Assembly: GCA_018267095.1 (NCBI GenBank)
Contig: JAFDZC010000019.1
Coordinates: 124,001-188,000, forward strand
Source: Bacteroidota bacterium
GTDB lineage: Bacteria; Bacteroidota; Bacteroidia; Flavobacteriales; Flavobacteriaceae
Direction: 5' to 3'
Length of the DNA stretch: 64,000 nucleotides
The notes under the pieces were generated by a model. It was not told the origin of the DNA, made no database searches, and saw nothing but the letters and a program-made list of their open reading frames with translations. The position numbers and the translations under genes are program-made. Shown in pieces: positions 1-8,753 of this stretch. Within the stretch, counting starts at the first letter, position 1. The number at the start of each line of letters is the position of its first letter.

Positions 1-1256
1 AGGGTTAATTCGTCTTTGTTGATATAGTCTTTATACTGTGAAGTGATGACTTGTTCGCCGGCTTTGAGTCCGCTTAAAACTTCGTAATACAGCGGATTTT
101 CACGACCCAATTTGATGTTTCTTCGCTCGGCTTTGTGGCCGTTGACTACAAAAATCCATCGACCGGATGTTTCGGCAAAAAAGGCTCCTTTGGGCAAAAC
201 CAGCGAGCGCGTTTTCTCGGATAAATTCAATCGAACGCCAAAGCTCAAACCTTGTCTGAGGCCCGTCAATTCTGGCGACACGAAATTCAACTCGACTTGA
301 AATCGTCCGTTTTTGACCTCGGCAATGACTTTGCTGATTTGCACTTCGAGGTTTTTTCCGCCAAATTCAATGGTTCCTTTTTGACCTTCGGCAATTTTTT
401 CGAGGTAAAATTCATCCACCTGAGCGATGAGTTTATAGCCTTTCATCACATCTATTTTAGCCAGTGATTGCCCTTGTTGATAGGTTTTGCCCAACACCGG
501 CTCAAACGAAGTCAACCTTCCGGATTGCGGCGCCAGAATCAAAAAGTTTTGTTTGTTTTTGCGCAAAACCTCGAGGCTTTTTTGCATGATACCAATGGAT
601 TGCGCCATTTGACCCATTTGTATGCGATTGGCTTGTTTTTCTTTGGCGATGCTTTGTTTGATGATGTCCATGCGCTCTTTTTGAAAGCGATAATTTTCTT
701 GGGTGCGCTCCCATTCATTTTTGGCGAGAATTTCTTGGGCGTATAATTTTTTGTTGAGTTCAAACAATTGCAAAGCATCTTGATAATCGTGCTCCATCCC
801 GATTAAATCTTTGGCCATACTGAGTTCTTGGTTGCGCAAATCCAGTCGAGCTTTGTTCAAGTTGTTGATTTGCTCGATGATGGCCGTTTCTTGTTGCATA
901 TAATTGAGCTCGGTATTCGGATTGTACAAACGCACCAAAGGTTGCCCTGCACGCACTTGATCGCCATTGCTGACATAAATTTCTTGTACCGATCCGCCTT
1001 CGACCACATTGACCAACACCGAATTAAGCGGCTCGACTTCGGCTTGAAAACTCAAGAAATCTTCAAAATAATCTTGCTCTACGCGCTGAATACTGATTTC
1101 AGATTTAGAGACATTTAAATTGCGCTTTTTGCCGAGCGTCGTATAGGCTAAAAAACCCAACAGCACAAACACCACCGCGGCCAGGCTCAGATACTTTTTT
1201 TTGTTATTTTTACGAGGAATCAAAACGTCCATAATCGATTTGTTTGGCACGGACAT
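1..1256 (-). CDS. HlyD/MacA-type efflux periplasmic adaptor (membrane fusion protein), 3' end outside window
   Basis: Reading the complement from ATG at 1256 gives an open frame to the window edge, so the C-terminus is missing. The N-terminus has a basic stretch followed by one membrane segment (about residues 20-42). A lipoyl-like half motif follows (VEGGSVQEIYVSNGDQV), then a long alpha-helical hairpin rich in Q, E and K, then the second lipoyl half and a beta-barrel region (LTGLRQGLSFGVRLNLSEK). This order is that of RND/ABC membrane fusion proteins, which link an inner-membrane pump to an outer-membrane channel. An internal ATG at 1232 is an alternative start. The gene diverges from a sigma54-type regulator, an arrangement often seen with MacAB-like ABC exporters in Bacteroidota; the permease would lie beyond the window. 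The family call is firm, the substrate unknown. Confidence 0.85.
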   Translation of the reverse strand, partial: MSVPNKSIMDVLIPRKNNKKKYLSLAAVVFVLLGFLAYTTLGKKRNLNVSKSEISIQRVEQDYFEDFLSFQAEVEPLNSVLVNVVEGGSVQEIYVSNGDQVRAGQPLVRLYNPNTELNYMQQETAIIEQINNLNKARLDLRNQELSMAKDLIGMEHDYQDALQLFELNKKLYAQEILAKNEWERTQENYRFQKERMDIIKQSIAKEKQANRIQMGQMAQSIGIMQKSLEVLRKNKQNFLILAPQSGRLTSFEPVLGKTYQQGQSLAKIDVMKGYKLIAQVDEFYLEKIAEGQKGTIEFGGKNLEVQISKVIAEVKNGRFQVELNFVSPELTGLRQGLSFGVRLNLSEKTRSLVLPKGAFFAETSGRWIFVVNGHKAERRNIKLGRENPLYYEVLSGLKAGEQVITSQYKDYINKDELT

Positions 1257-1331
1257 TCGGAAAATAATGCCATGATTTTAAAATTTATAAATCACTGCAA
1301 ATCAATCAACTATAAAACAAACTAAAACACC

Positions 1332-1353
1332 AAGTGTTCGCTATCGGACACTT
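1332..1353. promoter_or_regulatory. 22-bp imperfect palindrome between divergent regulator and exporter genes
   Basis: The sequence reads AAGTGT at 1332-1337 and ACACTT at 1348-1353. Between them TTCG faces CGGA, giving 9 of 11 matching positions per half. It lies 22 bp upstream of the response-regulator ATG (1376) and 75 bp upstream of the adaptor ATG (1256). The position suggests an enhancer/operator bound by the NtrC-type regulator itself. No convincing -24/-12 sigma54 promoter was found, so the role is inferred. Confidence 0.5.
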
Positions 1354-1375
1354 TTTGTACGAAACCGAACAGTGC

Positions 1376-2722
1376 ATGAAAAAAACGCTGGCTTCCATTC
1401 TGATTATTGACGATCAAGAAGACATTCTTTTGGCGGCGAAAATGCTTTTGAAAAAACATTTCGAGCATATTTACACGGCCAACAATCCCAAAAATGTGGT
1501 GCATTTTTTATCCGAAAACGACATCGATGTGGTGCTGCTCGACATGAATTACCGCATTGGCTTTGAAGATGGTCGCGAAGGCTTGTATTTTATGAAAGAA
1601 ATCAAAGCGTTCTCACCCAAAACTGTCGTTGTTTTGATGACGGCTTTTGGCAAGGTCGAAACCGCTGTTGAAGGGCTCAAATCGGGCGCTTTTGATTATG
1701 TCCTCAAACCTTGGGAAAACGAAAAACTGCTCGAGGTGATGCGCAGTGCGGTCGATGAAAGTCGAAAACTCAAAAAGAAAACGGTAACCGTTTCTGCGAC
1801 CGAAAAGTTTTTTACCGGAAACGCTCCGGCGATTAAAAAAGTGTATGCCGTGGCCGACAAGGTCGCGTTAACCGATGCCAACGTACTGATTTTGGGCGAA
1901 AACGGCACCGGAAAATTCGTCATGGCACAATATATTCACAACCAATCGGCACGAAAAAACCAAACTTTTGTGCATGTTGATTTGGGTTCGCTCAACGAAA
2001 ATATTTTTGAAAGCGAACTGTTCGGATATGCCAAAGGCGCTTTTACCGATGCCAAAACCGATACCTCTGGGCGCTTTGAAAATGCGCAAAACGGAACCAT
2101 TTTTCTCGATGAAATTGGCAATGTTCCGCTGCATTTGCAATCAAAATTATTGCAAGTGATTCAAACGCGCAGCGTGATTCGATTGGGCGAATCCAAACCC
2201 AGACCGCTCAATGTGCGTATCATCACCGCGACCAATTTGAATTTAAAAGAACAAGTGGGGTCTAAGAATTTCCGCGAAGATTTGTATTACCGCATCAACA
2301 CCATGGAAATTACCTTGCCGCCTTTGCGCGAAAGACATGAAGACAAAATTCCGTTGGCAGCTTTTTTACTTGAGAAAATGGCTGAAAAATACGAGCGCGG
2401 CCAGTTATCATTTGCCCCAAATGCGCTCACACAGATAAGCAAACACGCCTGGAATGGCAACATCCGAGAAATGGAAAACCGCATAGAACGCGCGGTTATT
2501 CTGTCGGATCAAACCGAAATTTCTGCCGCCGATTTAGATTTAGAAAATGTCCATTTGTTTGAAATGCCAGAAGATTTAGCGCTATCTGACCTTGAGCGAC
2601 ATACCATTGAAAAAGTCTTGCACAAACATCATTTCAACATCAGTAAATCGGCTGAAGAATTGGGCTTGTCACGCGCAGCTTTGTATCGCCGGATGGAAAA
2701 ATACAACCTCAACACGCCTTAA
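1376..2722 (+). CDS. NtrC-family sigma54-dependent response regulator
   Basis: A 448-residue protein with three domains in order. A receiver domain covers residues 6-125, with acidic pocket IIDDQED and phospho-acceptor Asp56 in VVLLDMN. The AAA+ sigma54-interaction domain spans about 155-385, with Walker A GENGTGKF, Walker B GTIFLDEIGN and the sigma54 loop reading GAFTDA instead of the usual GAFTGA. A Fis-type helix-turn-helix lies at the C-terminus (ISKSAEELGLSRAALYRRM). The frame is open upstream to a GTG at 1334, but the receiver domain begins at the ATG at 1376, which is chosen. The gene is followed after 1 bp by its probable partner kinase. It is expected to activate sigma54 promoters, probably of the divergent exporter. 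Confidence 0.9.
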   Translation: MKKTLASILIIDDQEDILLAAKMLLKKHFEHIYTANNPKNVVHFLSENDIDVVLLDMNYRIGFEDGREGLYFMKEIKAFSPKTVVVLMTAFGKVETAVEGLKSGAFDYVLKPWENEKLLEVMRSAVDESRKLKKKTVTVSATEKFFTGNAPAIKKVYAVADKVALTDANVLILGENGTGKFVMAQYIHNQSARKNQTFVHVDLGSLNENIFESELFGYAKGAFTDAKTDTSGRFENAQNGTIFLDEIGNVPLHLQSKLLQVIQTRSVIRLGESKPRPLNVRIITATNLNLKEQVGSKNFREDLYYRINTMEITLPPLRERHEDKIPLAAFLLEKMAEKYERGQLSFAPNALTQISKHAWNGNIREMENRIERAVILSDQTEISAADLDLENVHLFEMPEDLALSDLERHTIEKVLHKHHFNISKSAEELGLSRAALYRRMEKYNLNTP

Positions 2723-2723
2723 A

Positions 2724-4052
2724 ATGCGCGGACAAAAAATATATCAACTGCTGTTTTTGCGTTTGCTGCTCCTCTTGGCTTTGTTGGGATTGAGCGCCTT
2801 TTTATACTTCAGACAACTGCAATACAGCAGCCTTTTTGTGGGGCTCATCTGCATTTTGTTGTTGTATGAATTGTATACCGCTTTGCGTGAGGCTTTCCGA
2901 ATGTACGACCGCACGATTGACTCTATTTTACAAGGTGATTTCTCGTCGGATTTTAGCGGACATAAATCTTATCAAAATTACGAGCGGCTTTTTGCTTTGT
3001 ACCATCGTTTGCGGGGGGAACAGCACGAGCAAATTTCGCGGGATATCATTTATCAATCCATCCTGAACAACATTGAAACCGGCATTGTGATCCTGCAAAA
3101 ACAATCTGATGGTTGGCATGTTTTTTTGATGAACGATTATTTCTCAAAACATTTTCAGGCGCCCAAAGTCAGTCATTGGAAATACCTCAGAGAACGACTT
3201 CCGGCTTTGTGCGAAGTCATTGAAAAATCTGAATTCGGCGAAATCAAAACATCGCTGCAAATTCGCGTAAACAAAGAAGATACTCAAACCTTTATGTTGC
3301 AAACTTCGGCTTCGCGCACCTTTGAGCAAGATTACTTCATCCTGATGCTCGACAGCATTCAAAAAGTCGTCGAACGCAAAGAAAAAGAAGCCTGGATTAA
3401 TTTAATGAAAGTCATCTCGCATGAGCTTTTGAATTCACTTACACCGATTCGTTCGCTGTCGCAAAATCTACAGGAACTGGTAGCACAAGAACAGCTCTCG
3501 ACTGAAGATCTACAAGATATTCGCCTGAGTGTGCACACCATGCTCAACCGCAGCAACCATTTACAGGAATTTGTAGAGAGCTATCGAAAACTCGCCATGT
3601 TGCCCTCGCCGCAAAAAGAAAAAGTCGAGCTGTCAGAACTCATTGAACAGTGTTTGCTGTTGATGCAACCGCTTTTGAAACCCAAGAATATTTCAGTGCG
3701 CAATGAAGTAAATTTTAAGCGCTGGATTTGGGTCGATAAAAACCAAATGGAGCAAGTGCTCATCAACTTGCTGACCAACAGTATGTATTCACTCGAAGGA
3801 AAATCTCAGGGCCATATCTACCTGAGTTGTGAACTCAAAGAAAAACGCGTCTACCTCACTATTTCAGACAACGGTTCAGGAATTGATCCAGCCATTGAAG
3901 ACAAAATTTTTCTTCCGTTTTTCACTACGCGTAAAGAAGGAGCCGGTATTGGTTTGACGCTTTCTAAGAACATCATTGAAGCCCACGGCGGTTATTTGGC
4001 CTTTGAAAGCACACCAGAGAAAACTTCGTTTACGGTTTGTTTGGTGGAATAA
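2724..4052 (+). CDS. Sensor histidine kinase, partner of the NtrC-type regulator
   Basis: The 442-residue product has two closely spaced hydrophobic helices at about residues 8-28 and 33-50, a linker, a PAS-like region (about 105-215), and a dimerisation/phosphotransfer helix with His233 in ISHELLNSLTPI. The HATPase domain shows an N box (MEQVLINLLTNSMYSLEG), G1 box (SDNGSGIDP) and G2 box (GAGIGLTLSKNII). The periplasmic loop is very short, so the signal may be sensed in the membrane or the cytoplasm. The start at 2724 is one base after the regulator's stop, indicating a two-gene operon. The frame is open further upstream inside the regulator gene, but ATG 2724 gives a normal membrane N-terminus. 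The family is certain, the signal unknown. Confidence 0.9.
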   Translation: MRGQKIYQLLFLRLLLLLALLGLSAFLYFRQLQYSSLFVGLICILLLYELYTALREAFRMYDRTIDSILQGDFSSDFSGHKSYQNYERLFALYHRLRGEQHEQISRDIIYQSILNNIETGIVILQKQSDGWHVFLMNDYFSKHFQAPKVSHWKYLRERLPALCEVIEKSEFGEIKTSLQIRVNKEDTQTFMLQTSASRTFEQDYFILMLDSIQKVVERKEKEAWINLMKVISHELLNSLTPIRSLSQNLQELVAQEQLSTEDLQDIRLSVHTMLNRSNHLQEFVESYRKLAMLPSPQKEKVELSELIEQCLLLMQPLLKPKNISVRNEVNFKRWIWVDKNQMEQVLINLLTNSMYSLEGKSQGHIYLSCELKEKRVYLTISDNGSGIDPAIEDKIFLPFFTTRKEGAGIGLTLSKNIIEAHGGYLAFESTPEKTSFTVCLVE

Positions 4053-4376
4053 TCAACCTTGAATTTCGGGTTGCCAAAAGTGTTTTTCAAAATCGACAAT
4101 TTGGTTGTCAACCACTTCTACACCTTCGTTTTCAAGCAATTGTTGCATCAGGTTGGTGCCTTGAAAATGATGCTTACCGGTGAGTACGCCGTTTCTGTTT
4201 ACCACGCGATGTGCCGGAACGTCATCTCTGTTGTGACAAGCATTCATCGCCCAACCCACCATGCGGGCCGATCGGGCAGTACCCAATGCTTTGGCAATGG
4301 CTCCGTAGGATGTAACGCGCCCAAACGGAATTTGTCGGGCCACGGCATAAACGCGTTCAAAGAAATGGTCTTCCAT
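4053..4376 (-). CDS. Alkyltransferase-like protein (ATL), MGMT homologue without the acceptor cysteine
   Basis: About 107 residues covering the DNA-binding domain of O6-alkylguanine transferases: FFERVYAVARQIPFGRVTSYG (helix region), then ARMVGWAMNAC, then the active-site motif as VPAHRVVNRNG. True methyltransferases have PCHRV; alanine replaces the cysteine here, which defines ATL proteins. ATLs bind O6-alkylguanine, flip it out and flag it for nucleotide excision repair rather than repairing it themselves. The frame allows ATG at 4391, but ATG at 4376 follows the upstream gene's stop (4379) and begins directly at the conserved MEDHFFERV, so it is chosen. The stop codon abuts that of the convergent kinase gene. 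Assignment is firm. Confidence 0.87.
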   Translation of the reverse strand: MEDHFFERVYAVARQIPFGRVTSYGAIAKALGTARSARMVGWAMNACHNRDDVPAHRVVNRNGVLTGKHHFQGTNLMQQLLENEGVEVVDNQIVDFEKHFWQPEIQG

Positions 4377-4378
4377 AT

Positions 4379-5005
4379 TTATCGGCAACAAAGTTTAACC
4401 ACGGTTAAAACGGCCATCAAAGCAGCAATAGAACCTATGATTTTATTGATGTTCTGCATCAAGAAACGCGTCTTTTGCTCTACTTTTTTAAAGGCAACAA
4501 GATAGGCATAAAACACCGAAAATGAACCCGCGGTCACTCCGAGCACAAATCCCAAAACAGAAGCATTTTCAAATTTAAAATATCCCGAAGTGGCCAAACT
4601 AATGCTCGCAAAAACATAAAACGGAATCGGCAGAAAATTAAGACCAGAAAGCAACATGCCAAAAAAATAGCGGTGCATTTTCTTTTTAAGCGAAACCTCT
4701 TTGGGTAAGTTTTTAGGCTTTTTGGCAATCCAGAAAAAGTAAATGCTCAAGCCTGAAAATATGAGTACGCCAATTTCTTGTAGCAGCGCAATAATTTCTG
4801 TGTGAATGTTGATGAAACGCGCAAACAATACGGCGATATAGGTTTGAATAAAAACCACCGTTGAGGCGCCAAAAGTAAATTGAAGTGCTTCGCGTTTTGT
4901 TTCCTGAAGGCCTATTTTGGCTACGGTCATATTGATCAGACCCGGCAGAATAACCGCCATCACCGAAATGAAATAGCCCAAGAGGAACGAAAACAAAAAA
5001 GCCAT
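4379..5005 (-). CDS. LysE-family amino-acid/metabolite exporter
   Basis: A 208-residue, strongly hydrophobic protein with about six membrane helices. The N-terminal segment (residues 1-40) contains ISVMAVILPGLINMTVAKIG, similar to the PGP/PGL turn of LysE/RhtB transporters. A basic cytoplasmic loop (AKKPKNLPKEVSLKKK) follows helix 3, as usual in the family. It probably exports a small metabolite or amino acid across the inner membrane; the substrate cannot be read. It starts one base before the stop of trmB and is followed by the ATL gene, so trmB, this gene and the ATL gene may be one transcript. Confidence 0.75.
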   Translation of the reverse strand: MAFLFSFLLGYFISVMAVILPGLINMTVAKIGLQETKREALQFTFGASTVVFIQTYIAVLFARFINIHTEIIALLQEIGVLIFSGLSIYFFWIAKKPKNLPKEVSLKKKMHRYFFGMLLSGLNFLPIPFYVFASISLATSGYFKFENASVLGFVLGVTAGSFSVFYAYLVAFKKVEQKTRFLMQNINKIIGSIAALMAVLTVVKLCCR

Positions 5006-5680
5006 CTACTTGATTTTAAAACGAATATACGTAATTGGCTTGTTCTTTTCCAAATATAGTTTTTCGTAATGCGTTTGAATTTCAAGAACTTCGGCCGGAC
5101 TGCCTTCGTTGTGGTAAATATGGTGGTTGGCATAGAGCACTTCATGGCCCAATCCGTGGAGCAAGCCCAAAGTGTAACCATGCATGAATTCGCTGTCGGT
5201 TTTTAAGTGCATCAATCCGTCTTTTTTGAGGATTTTTTTATAGCGCTGCAAAAAGTCGGCATTGGTCATGCGGTGTTTGGTGCGTTTGTATTTAATCTGC
5301 GGATCCGGAAAAGTAATCCAGATTTCATCAACTTCATCGGCAGCAAAAGCATACTCAATGAGTTCGATTTGCGTGCGCAAAAAGCCGACATTGCGGATGC
5401 CTGATTCAACAGCGGTCTTGGCTCCGCGCCAAAAACGAGCGCCTTTGATGTCAATTCCAATAAAGTTTTTCTCCGGGAAACGTTCGGCCAAACTCACAGA
5501 ATATTCGCCTTTTCCGCAGCCGAGCTCCAGAACAATCGGATGATTGTTTTTAAAAAAATCGCGCGCCCAATGGCCTTTGAGCGGAAAATCGCCTTGCATA
5601 AGGGCTTCGCGCGTTGGCTGAATGACGTTGTTAAAAGTGTCGTTTTCTCTGAATCGTTTGAGTTTATTTTTACTGCCCAC
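5006..5680 (-). CDS. trmB: tRNA (guanine-N7-)-methyltransferase TrmB
   Basis: The 224-residue product has the class I SAM-binding motif LELGCGKGEYSVSL at residues 51-64, the GIDIKGARF acidic strand end, and the TrmB signature ITFPDPQIKYKRTKHRMT at about 122-139. A threonine/serine-glutamate pair lies near the C-terminus (KTDSEFMHGYT). TrmB forms m7G46 in the variable loop of tRNAs. Length matches the family. It is the first gene of a minus-strand run; the LysE-like gene starts immediately after its stop. Confidence 0.95.
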   Translation of the reverse strand: MGSKNKLKRFRENDTFNNVIQPTREALMQGDFPLKGHWARDFFKNNHPIVLELGCGKGEYSVSLAERFPEKNFIGIDIKGARFWRGAKTAVESGIRNVGFLRTQIELIEYAFAADEVDEIWITFPDPQIKYKRTKHRMTNADFLQRYKKILKKDGLMHLKTDSEFMHGYTLGLLHGLGHEVLYANHHIYHNEGSPAEVLEIQTHYEKLYLEKNKPITYIRFKIK

Positions 5681-5767
5681 AATAATGTCTTAATGTTTTG
5701 GCAAAATTAATTAAATATGCCGCATTTGAAATCTTTTTATCTTGCCGATGTAAAACCGCTTTTAAAA

Positions 5768-6829
5768 ATGTCTGATTCTGCTCAAAAAATTCTCGTCGCA
5801 CCGCTCAATTGGGGTTTGGGACACGCCACGCGCTGCATTCCGATTATTCGGGCTTTGCAGACTTTCGGATACACGCCCGTTTTGGCTTCGGACGGACAAG
5901 CTTTGGCATTGCTCAAAAAAGAATTCCCTGAGTTGACCACGCTTGAACTTCCGTCGTATGACATCGAATATGCCCGAGACGGTGCTGAGTTTAAGTGGAA
6001 GATGATCAAAAATCTGCCGCGTATGGTCGATGCTATCCGCCTCGAAAAGAAAATGGTGCGTCAGTGGGTCAAAGATCACGGTTTATTGGGTATTATTTCA
6101 GATAACCGTCCGGGCGTGTTTAGCAAAAAAATTCCATCGGTGTTTATCACACATCAATTGCGCGTGCTTTCGGGCAATACCACTTGGATCAGCAGTAAAT
6201 TGCACCAGCACATCATTAAAAAGTTTGAAGAATGTTGGGTGCCCGATTTCGAATCATCGCACAATCTGAGCGGAAAACTCGGCCATCTCAAAAATCCCGA
6301 CGATAAAATTAAATACATCGGTCCACTGAGTCGATTTGAAAAAAAAACAGAGCCGATTCAATACGATTTGATGGTTTTGCTTTCGGGCCCCGAACCCCAG
6401 CGCGGCATGCTCGAAGAACGGTTGCGGGCACAAATCGACCGATACAACGGACGCGTGATTTTTATCTGCGGACGCGTCGAAGAAAAACAAAAAATTACCG
6501 AAGTAGACGGGGTTACTTATTACAATTTTATGACTTCGTCCGAACTTGAAAAAGCCTTTAACCAAAGCGCTTTTGTGTTGGCCCGCTCGGGTTACACGAC
6601 ACTCATGGATTTGGTCAAACTACAGAAAAAAGCCTTTTTTATCCCAACGCCCGGGCAATACGAACAAGAATATTTGGCCAAACGAATGCGCAAAAACGGC
6701 TGGTTTTTGAGCGCGAAACAAGATGATTTTAGATTTTCGGATATAACGCAAGGACAATTACATCAACCTCCGAAATTGGTCGAAGAACCGGTACATTGGA
6801 AAAATCTGTTTTGTTTGTTTGAGCAGTAG
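5768..6829 (+). CDS. Glycosyltransferase, MurG/GT-B-like
   Basis: From ATG 5768 the product is 353 residues and opens directly with ILVAPLNWGLGHATRCIPI, the GT-B fold N-terminal glycine loop and histidine typical of the family annotated as UDP-N-acetylglucosamine transferases in flavobacteria. A second domain contains LMVLLSGPEPQRGMLEERL and, towards the end, ARSGYTTLMDLVKLQKKAFFIPTPGQYEQEYLA, the nucleotide-sugar binding region. An upstream ATG at 5717 would add 17 residues without family similarity, so 5768 is preferred. It stands alone, divergent from trmB and convergent with the phoR-like gene. Acceptor and sugar are not known. Confidence 0.78.
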   Translation: MSDSAQKILVAPLNWGLGHATRCIPIIRALQTFGYTPVLASDGQALALLKKEFPELTTLELPSYDIEYARDGAEFKWKMIKNLPRMVDAIRLEKKMVRQWVKDHGLLGIISDNRPGVFSKKIPSVFITHQLRVLSGNTTWISSKLHQHIIKKFEECWVPDFESSHNLSGKLGHLKNPDDKIKYIGPLSRFEKKTEPIQYDLMVLLSGPEPQRGMLEERLRAQIDRYNGRVIFICGRVEEKQKITEVDGVTYYNFMTSSELEKAFNQSAFVLARSGYTTLMDLVKLQKKAFFIPTPGQYEQEYLAKRMRKNGWFLSAKQDDFRFSDITQGQLHQPPKLVEEPVHWKNLFCLFEQ

Positions 6830-6841
6830 TCAATCGCGTTT

Positions 6842-7885
6842 TTACTTGGCTTTTTCAAGCGTAAAAGAAAACTCTGAACCTTTGCCGAATTCGCTTTTGA
6901 CGTAGATTTTTTCTTGGTGTACCTCGATGATGTGTTTCACGATGGACAAACCTAAACCAGAGCCTCCTTCACTGCGCGCGCCGCTTTTATCAACTCTGAA
7001 AAATCGCTCAAACAAACGCGGAATATATTGCGCTTCGATGCCTTCGCCATTGTCGTTGATGCGCACGATGACTTTATCGTCGGTGAGACTTTCAATACTG
7101 ACTTCAGTCGAGCCTTTTTCTTTGCCGTATTTCACCGAGTTCATGATAAGATTGATGAGTACTTGTTCAATCTTTTCGCGGTCGGCCATGACATAAATGG
7201 GTTTGGGATACTTCATGTCAAACAAGAGCATGATGTCTTTTTTGGCGGCTTCCATCTCGAGCAAATCAAAAACGTTTTGCACCAAAGCTACGATGTCAAA
7301 ACGGTTGATTTCGAGGTTCAAATCACCCATTTCAAGCTTAGAAATCATATCTAAATCTTGCACGATATAAATGAGTCGTTCAACGCCTTTTTCGGCGCGT
7401 TGCAAATATTTTTTGCGGATGGTTTTGTCGTTCATCGCGCCATCAAGCAACGTAGAAAGATAACCTTGAACGGTAAAAAGCGGTGTTTTGAGTTCGTGCG
7501 ATACGTTGCCCAAAAATTCCCGACGGTATTCTTCGCGCACTTTGAGCATTTCGATTTCGAGTTTTTTATCGGTGGCAAACTTCTGAACTTCGCGCGTGAG
7601 CGTAGCCATATCAGTTGTAATGGGCTGATTGCGCAAGGTAGATGAATCTAACAGCGATACATCGTCGTAAATTTTTTGAATGCGTCGGTAGATGAAATGC
7701 TCGACGCGGTGTTGGATGACAAAAAATGAAAATGCACCGACTACCAGCGCAAAACCCAAACAAATTAAAAACGAAAAAGTAAAAAAAGCATACAACAAAA
7801 CACCGAGTATCGCCGTACAAAACAAGGCTACATAAGCCGCAGAAACCGCCGCAAAAGTGTATGTTTTTTTAAACTTGATGGCCAT
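6842..7885 (-). CDS. phoR: PhoR-like membrane histidine kinase
   Basis: A 347-residue kinase with two adjacent membrane helices (about 10-33 and 36-57) and no large periplasmic domain. A linker leads to the HisKA helix with His130 in NVSHELKTPLFTVQGY, then HATPase motifs: N box EQVLINLIMNSVKYG, G1 NDNGEGI, F box RLFERFFRVDK, G2 GSGLGLSIVKHI. This is the short PhoR layout common in Bacteroidota. Its ATG shares one base with the stop of the upstream phoB-like gene (TAATG), so the two are translationally coupled. PhoR as the phosphate sensor is inferred from the pairing and from the adjacent box arrays; a PhoU/Pst system is not in the window. Confidence 0.8.
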   Translation of the reverse strand: MAIKFKKTYTFAAVSAAYVALFCTAILGVLLYAFFTFSFLICLGFALVVGAFSFFVIQHRVEHFIYRRIQKIYDDVSLLDSSTLRNQPITTDMATLTREVQKFATDKKLEIEMLKVREEYRREFLGNVSHELKTPLFTVQGYLSTLLDGAMNDKTIRKKYLQRAEKGVERLIYIVQDLDMISKLEMGDLNLEINRFDIVALVQNVFDLLEMEAAKKDIMLLFDMKYPKPIYVMADREKIEQVLINLIMNSVKYGKEKGSTEVSIESLTDDKVIVRINDNGEGIEAQYIPRLFERFFRVDKSGARSEGGSGLGLSIVKHIIEVHQEKIYVKSEFGKGSEFSFTLEKAK

Positions 7886-8571
7886 TAAACTTCAAACTTA
7901 TAGCCGACGCCTTTGATGGTTTTAAAGTAATCGTCGCCAATTTTCTCGCGCAATTTACGAATATGTACATCAATGGTTCTGCCGCCTACAATGACTTCGT
8001 TGCCCCAAACTTTATCGAGAATTTCATCGCGTTTGAATACTTTTCCGGGTTTGGAAGCGAGTAAGTAAAAAAGTTCAAATTCTTTGCGCGGCAAGATGAT
8101 TTCTTGATCTTCTTTGATGATTTTGTATTCTTCGCGGTTGATTTCAATGCTGCCCACGCGAATGCTTTCGGCGGTGGATTTTTCATCGTCTTTCAAACGA
8201 CGCAAAAGCGCTTTTACTTTGCTGACCAACAATTTAGGCTTAATCGGTTTGGTGATGTAATCATCGGCTCCGGCATCAAATCCGGCTACTTGTGAGTAAT
8301 CTTCGCTGCGCGCGGTGAGAAAAGTAATAATCACTTGGCTGAGCTCGGGCATTTTACGGATTTGTTCGCAGGCTTCCATTCCGTCCATTTCAGGCATCAT
8401 CACATCCATAATAATCAGATGAGGCAAGTCTTTTTTGGCTTTGGCAATGGCTTCTTTTCCGTTGGAAGCGGTGAGAATTTGATATCCTTCTTGAGACAAA
8501 TTATAACCGACAATTTCTAAAATATCCGGTTCGTCATCGACCAATAAAATTCTAATGTCCTTTTTTTTCAT
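7885..8571 (-). CDS. phoB: PhoB-like OmpR-family response regulator
   Basis: 228 residues: receiver domain 5-122 with Asp56 in IIMDVMMPEMDG and lysine in DDYITKPIKPK, followed by an OmpR/PhoB winged-helix DNA-binding domain (about 135-228) ending in GGRTIDVHIRKLREKIG and KTIKGVGYKF. It is the first gene of the regulator-kinase pair. PhoB proteins bind direct repeats spaced 11 bp apart; arrays with exactly this period occur upstream of the two operons next door, which supports the PhoB name beyond the general OmpR family. A TATCTTTA element on the minus strand (8613-8606) may be its own -7 box. Confidence 0.82.
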   Translation of the reverse strand: MKKKDIRILLVDDEPDILEIVGYNLSQEGYQILTASNGKEAIAKAKKDLPHLIIMDVMMPEMDGMEACEQIRKMPELSQVIITFLTARSEDYSQVAGFDAGADDYITKPIKPKLLVSKVKALLRRLKDDEKSTAESIRVGSIEINREEYKIIKEDQEIILPRKEFELFYLLASKPGKVFKRDEILDKVWGNEVIVGGRTIDVHIRKLREKIGDDYFKTIKGVGYKFEV

Positions 8572-8650
8572 GACTCGTCATGCGTTGGTTTAGCGGTTGT
8601 AAATGTAAAGATAAAATAATAGTGCTTACGGCATTAACCGTAATTTAATA

Positions 8651-8730
8651 TGTTAACAATTCGGTAATCTTAACCCAACTTAATGGTAACCCGAGAGTAA
8701 CATCAACTTTACAAAACGGCCGTTTCTTTG
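8651..8730 (+). promoter_or_regulatory. Array of PHO-box-like direct repeats plus -7 element, TonB receptor promoter
   Basis: Five 7-mers lie in register every 11 bp: TGTTAAC (8651-8657), CGGTAAT (8662-8668), ACCCAAC (8673-8679), TGGTAAC (8684-8690) and GAGTAAC (8695-8701); the middle one is the weakest. A -7-like box TTTCTTTG (8723-8730, one mismatch to TAnnTTTG) begins 22 bp after the last box ends. The 7+4 period is that of PhoB sites. The same geometry recurs at 11592-11649. Confidence 0.6.
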
Positions 8731-8753
8731 CACCAAAATTTAACACACAACAG

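Noticed and set aside
1258-1272. A -24/-12 sigma54 promoter for the adaptor gene
   Set aside because: The minus strand has TGGCATTATTTTCCG, but the -12 dinucleotide is CG instead of GC at the required spacing and it overlaps the start region.
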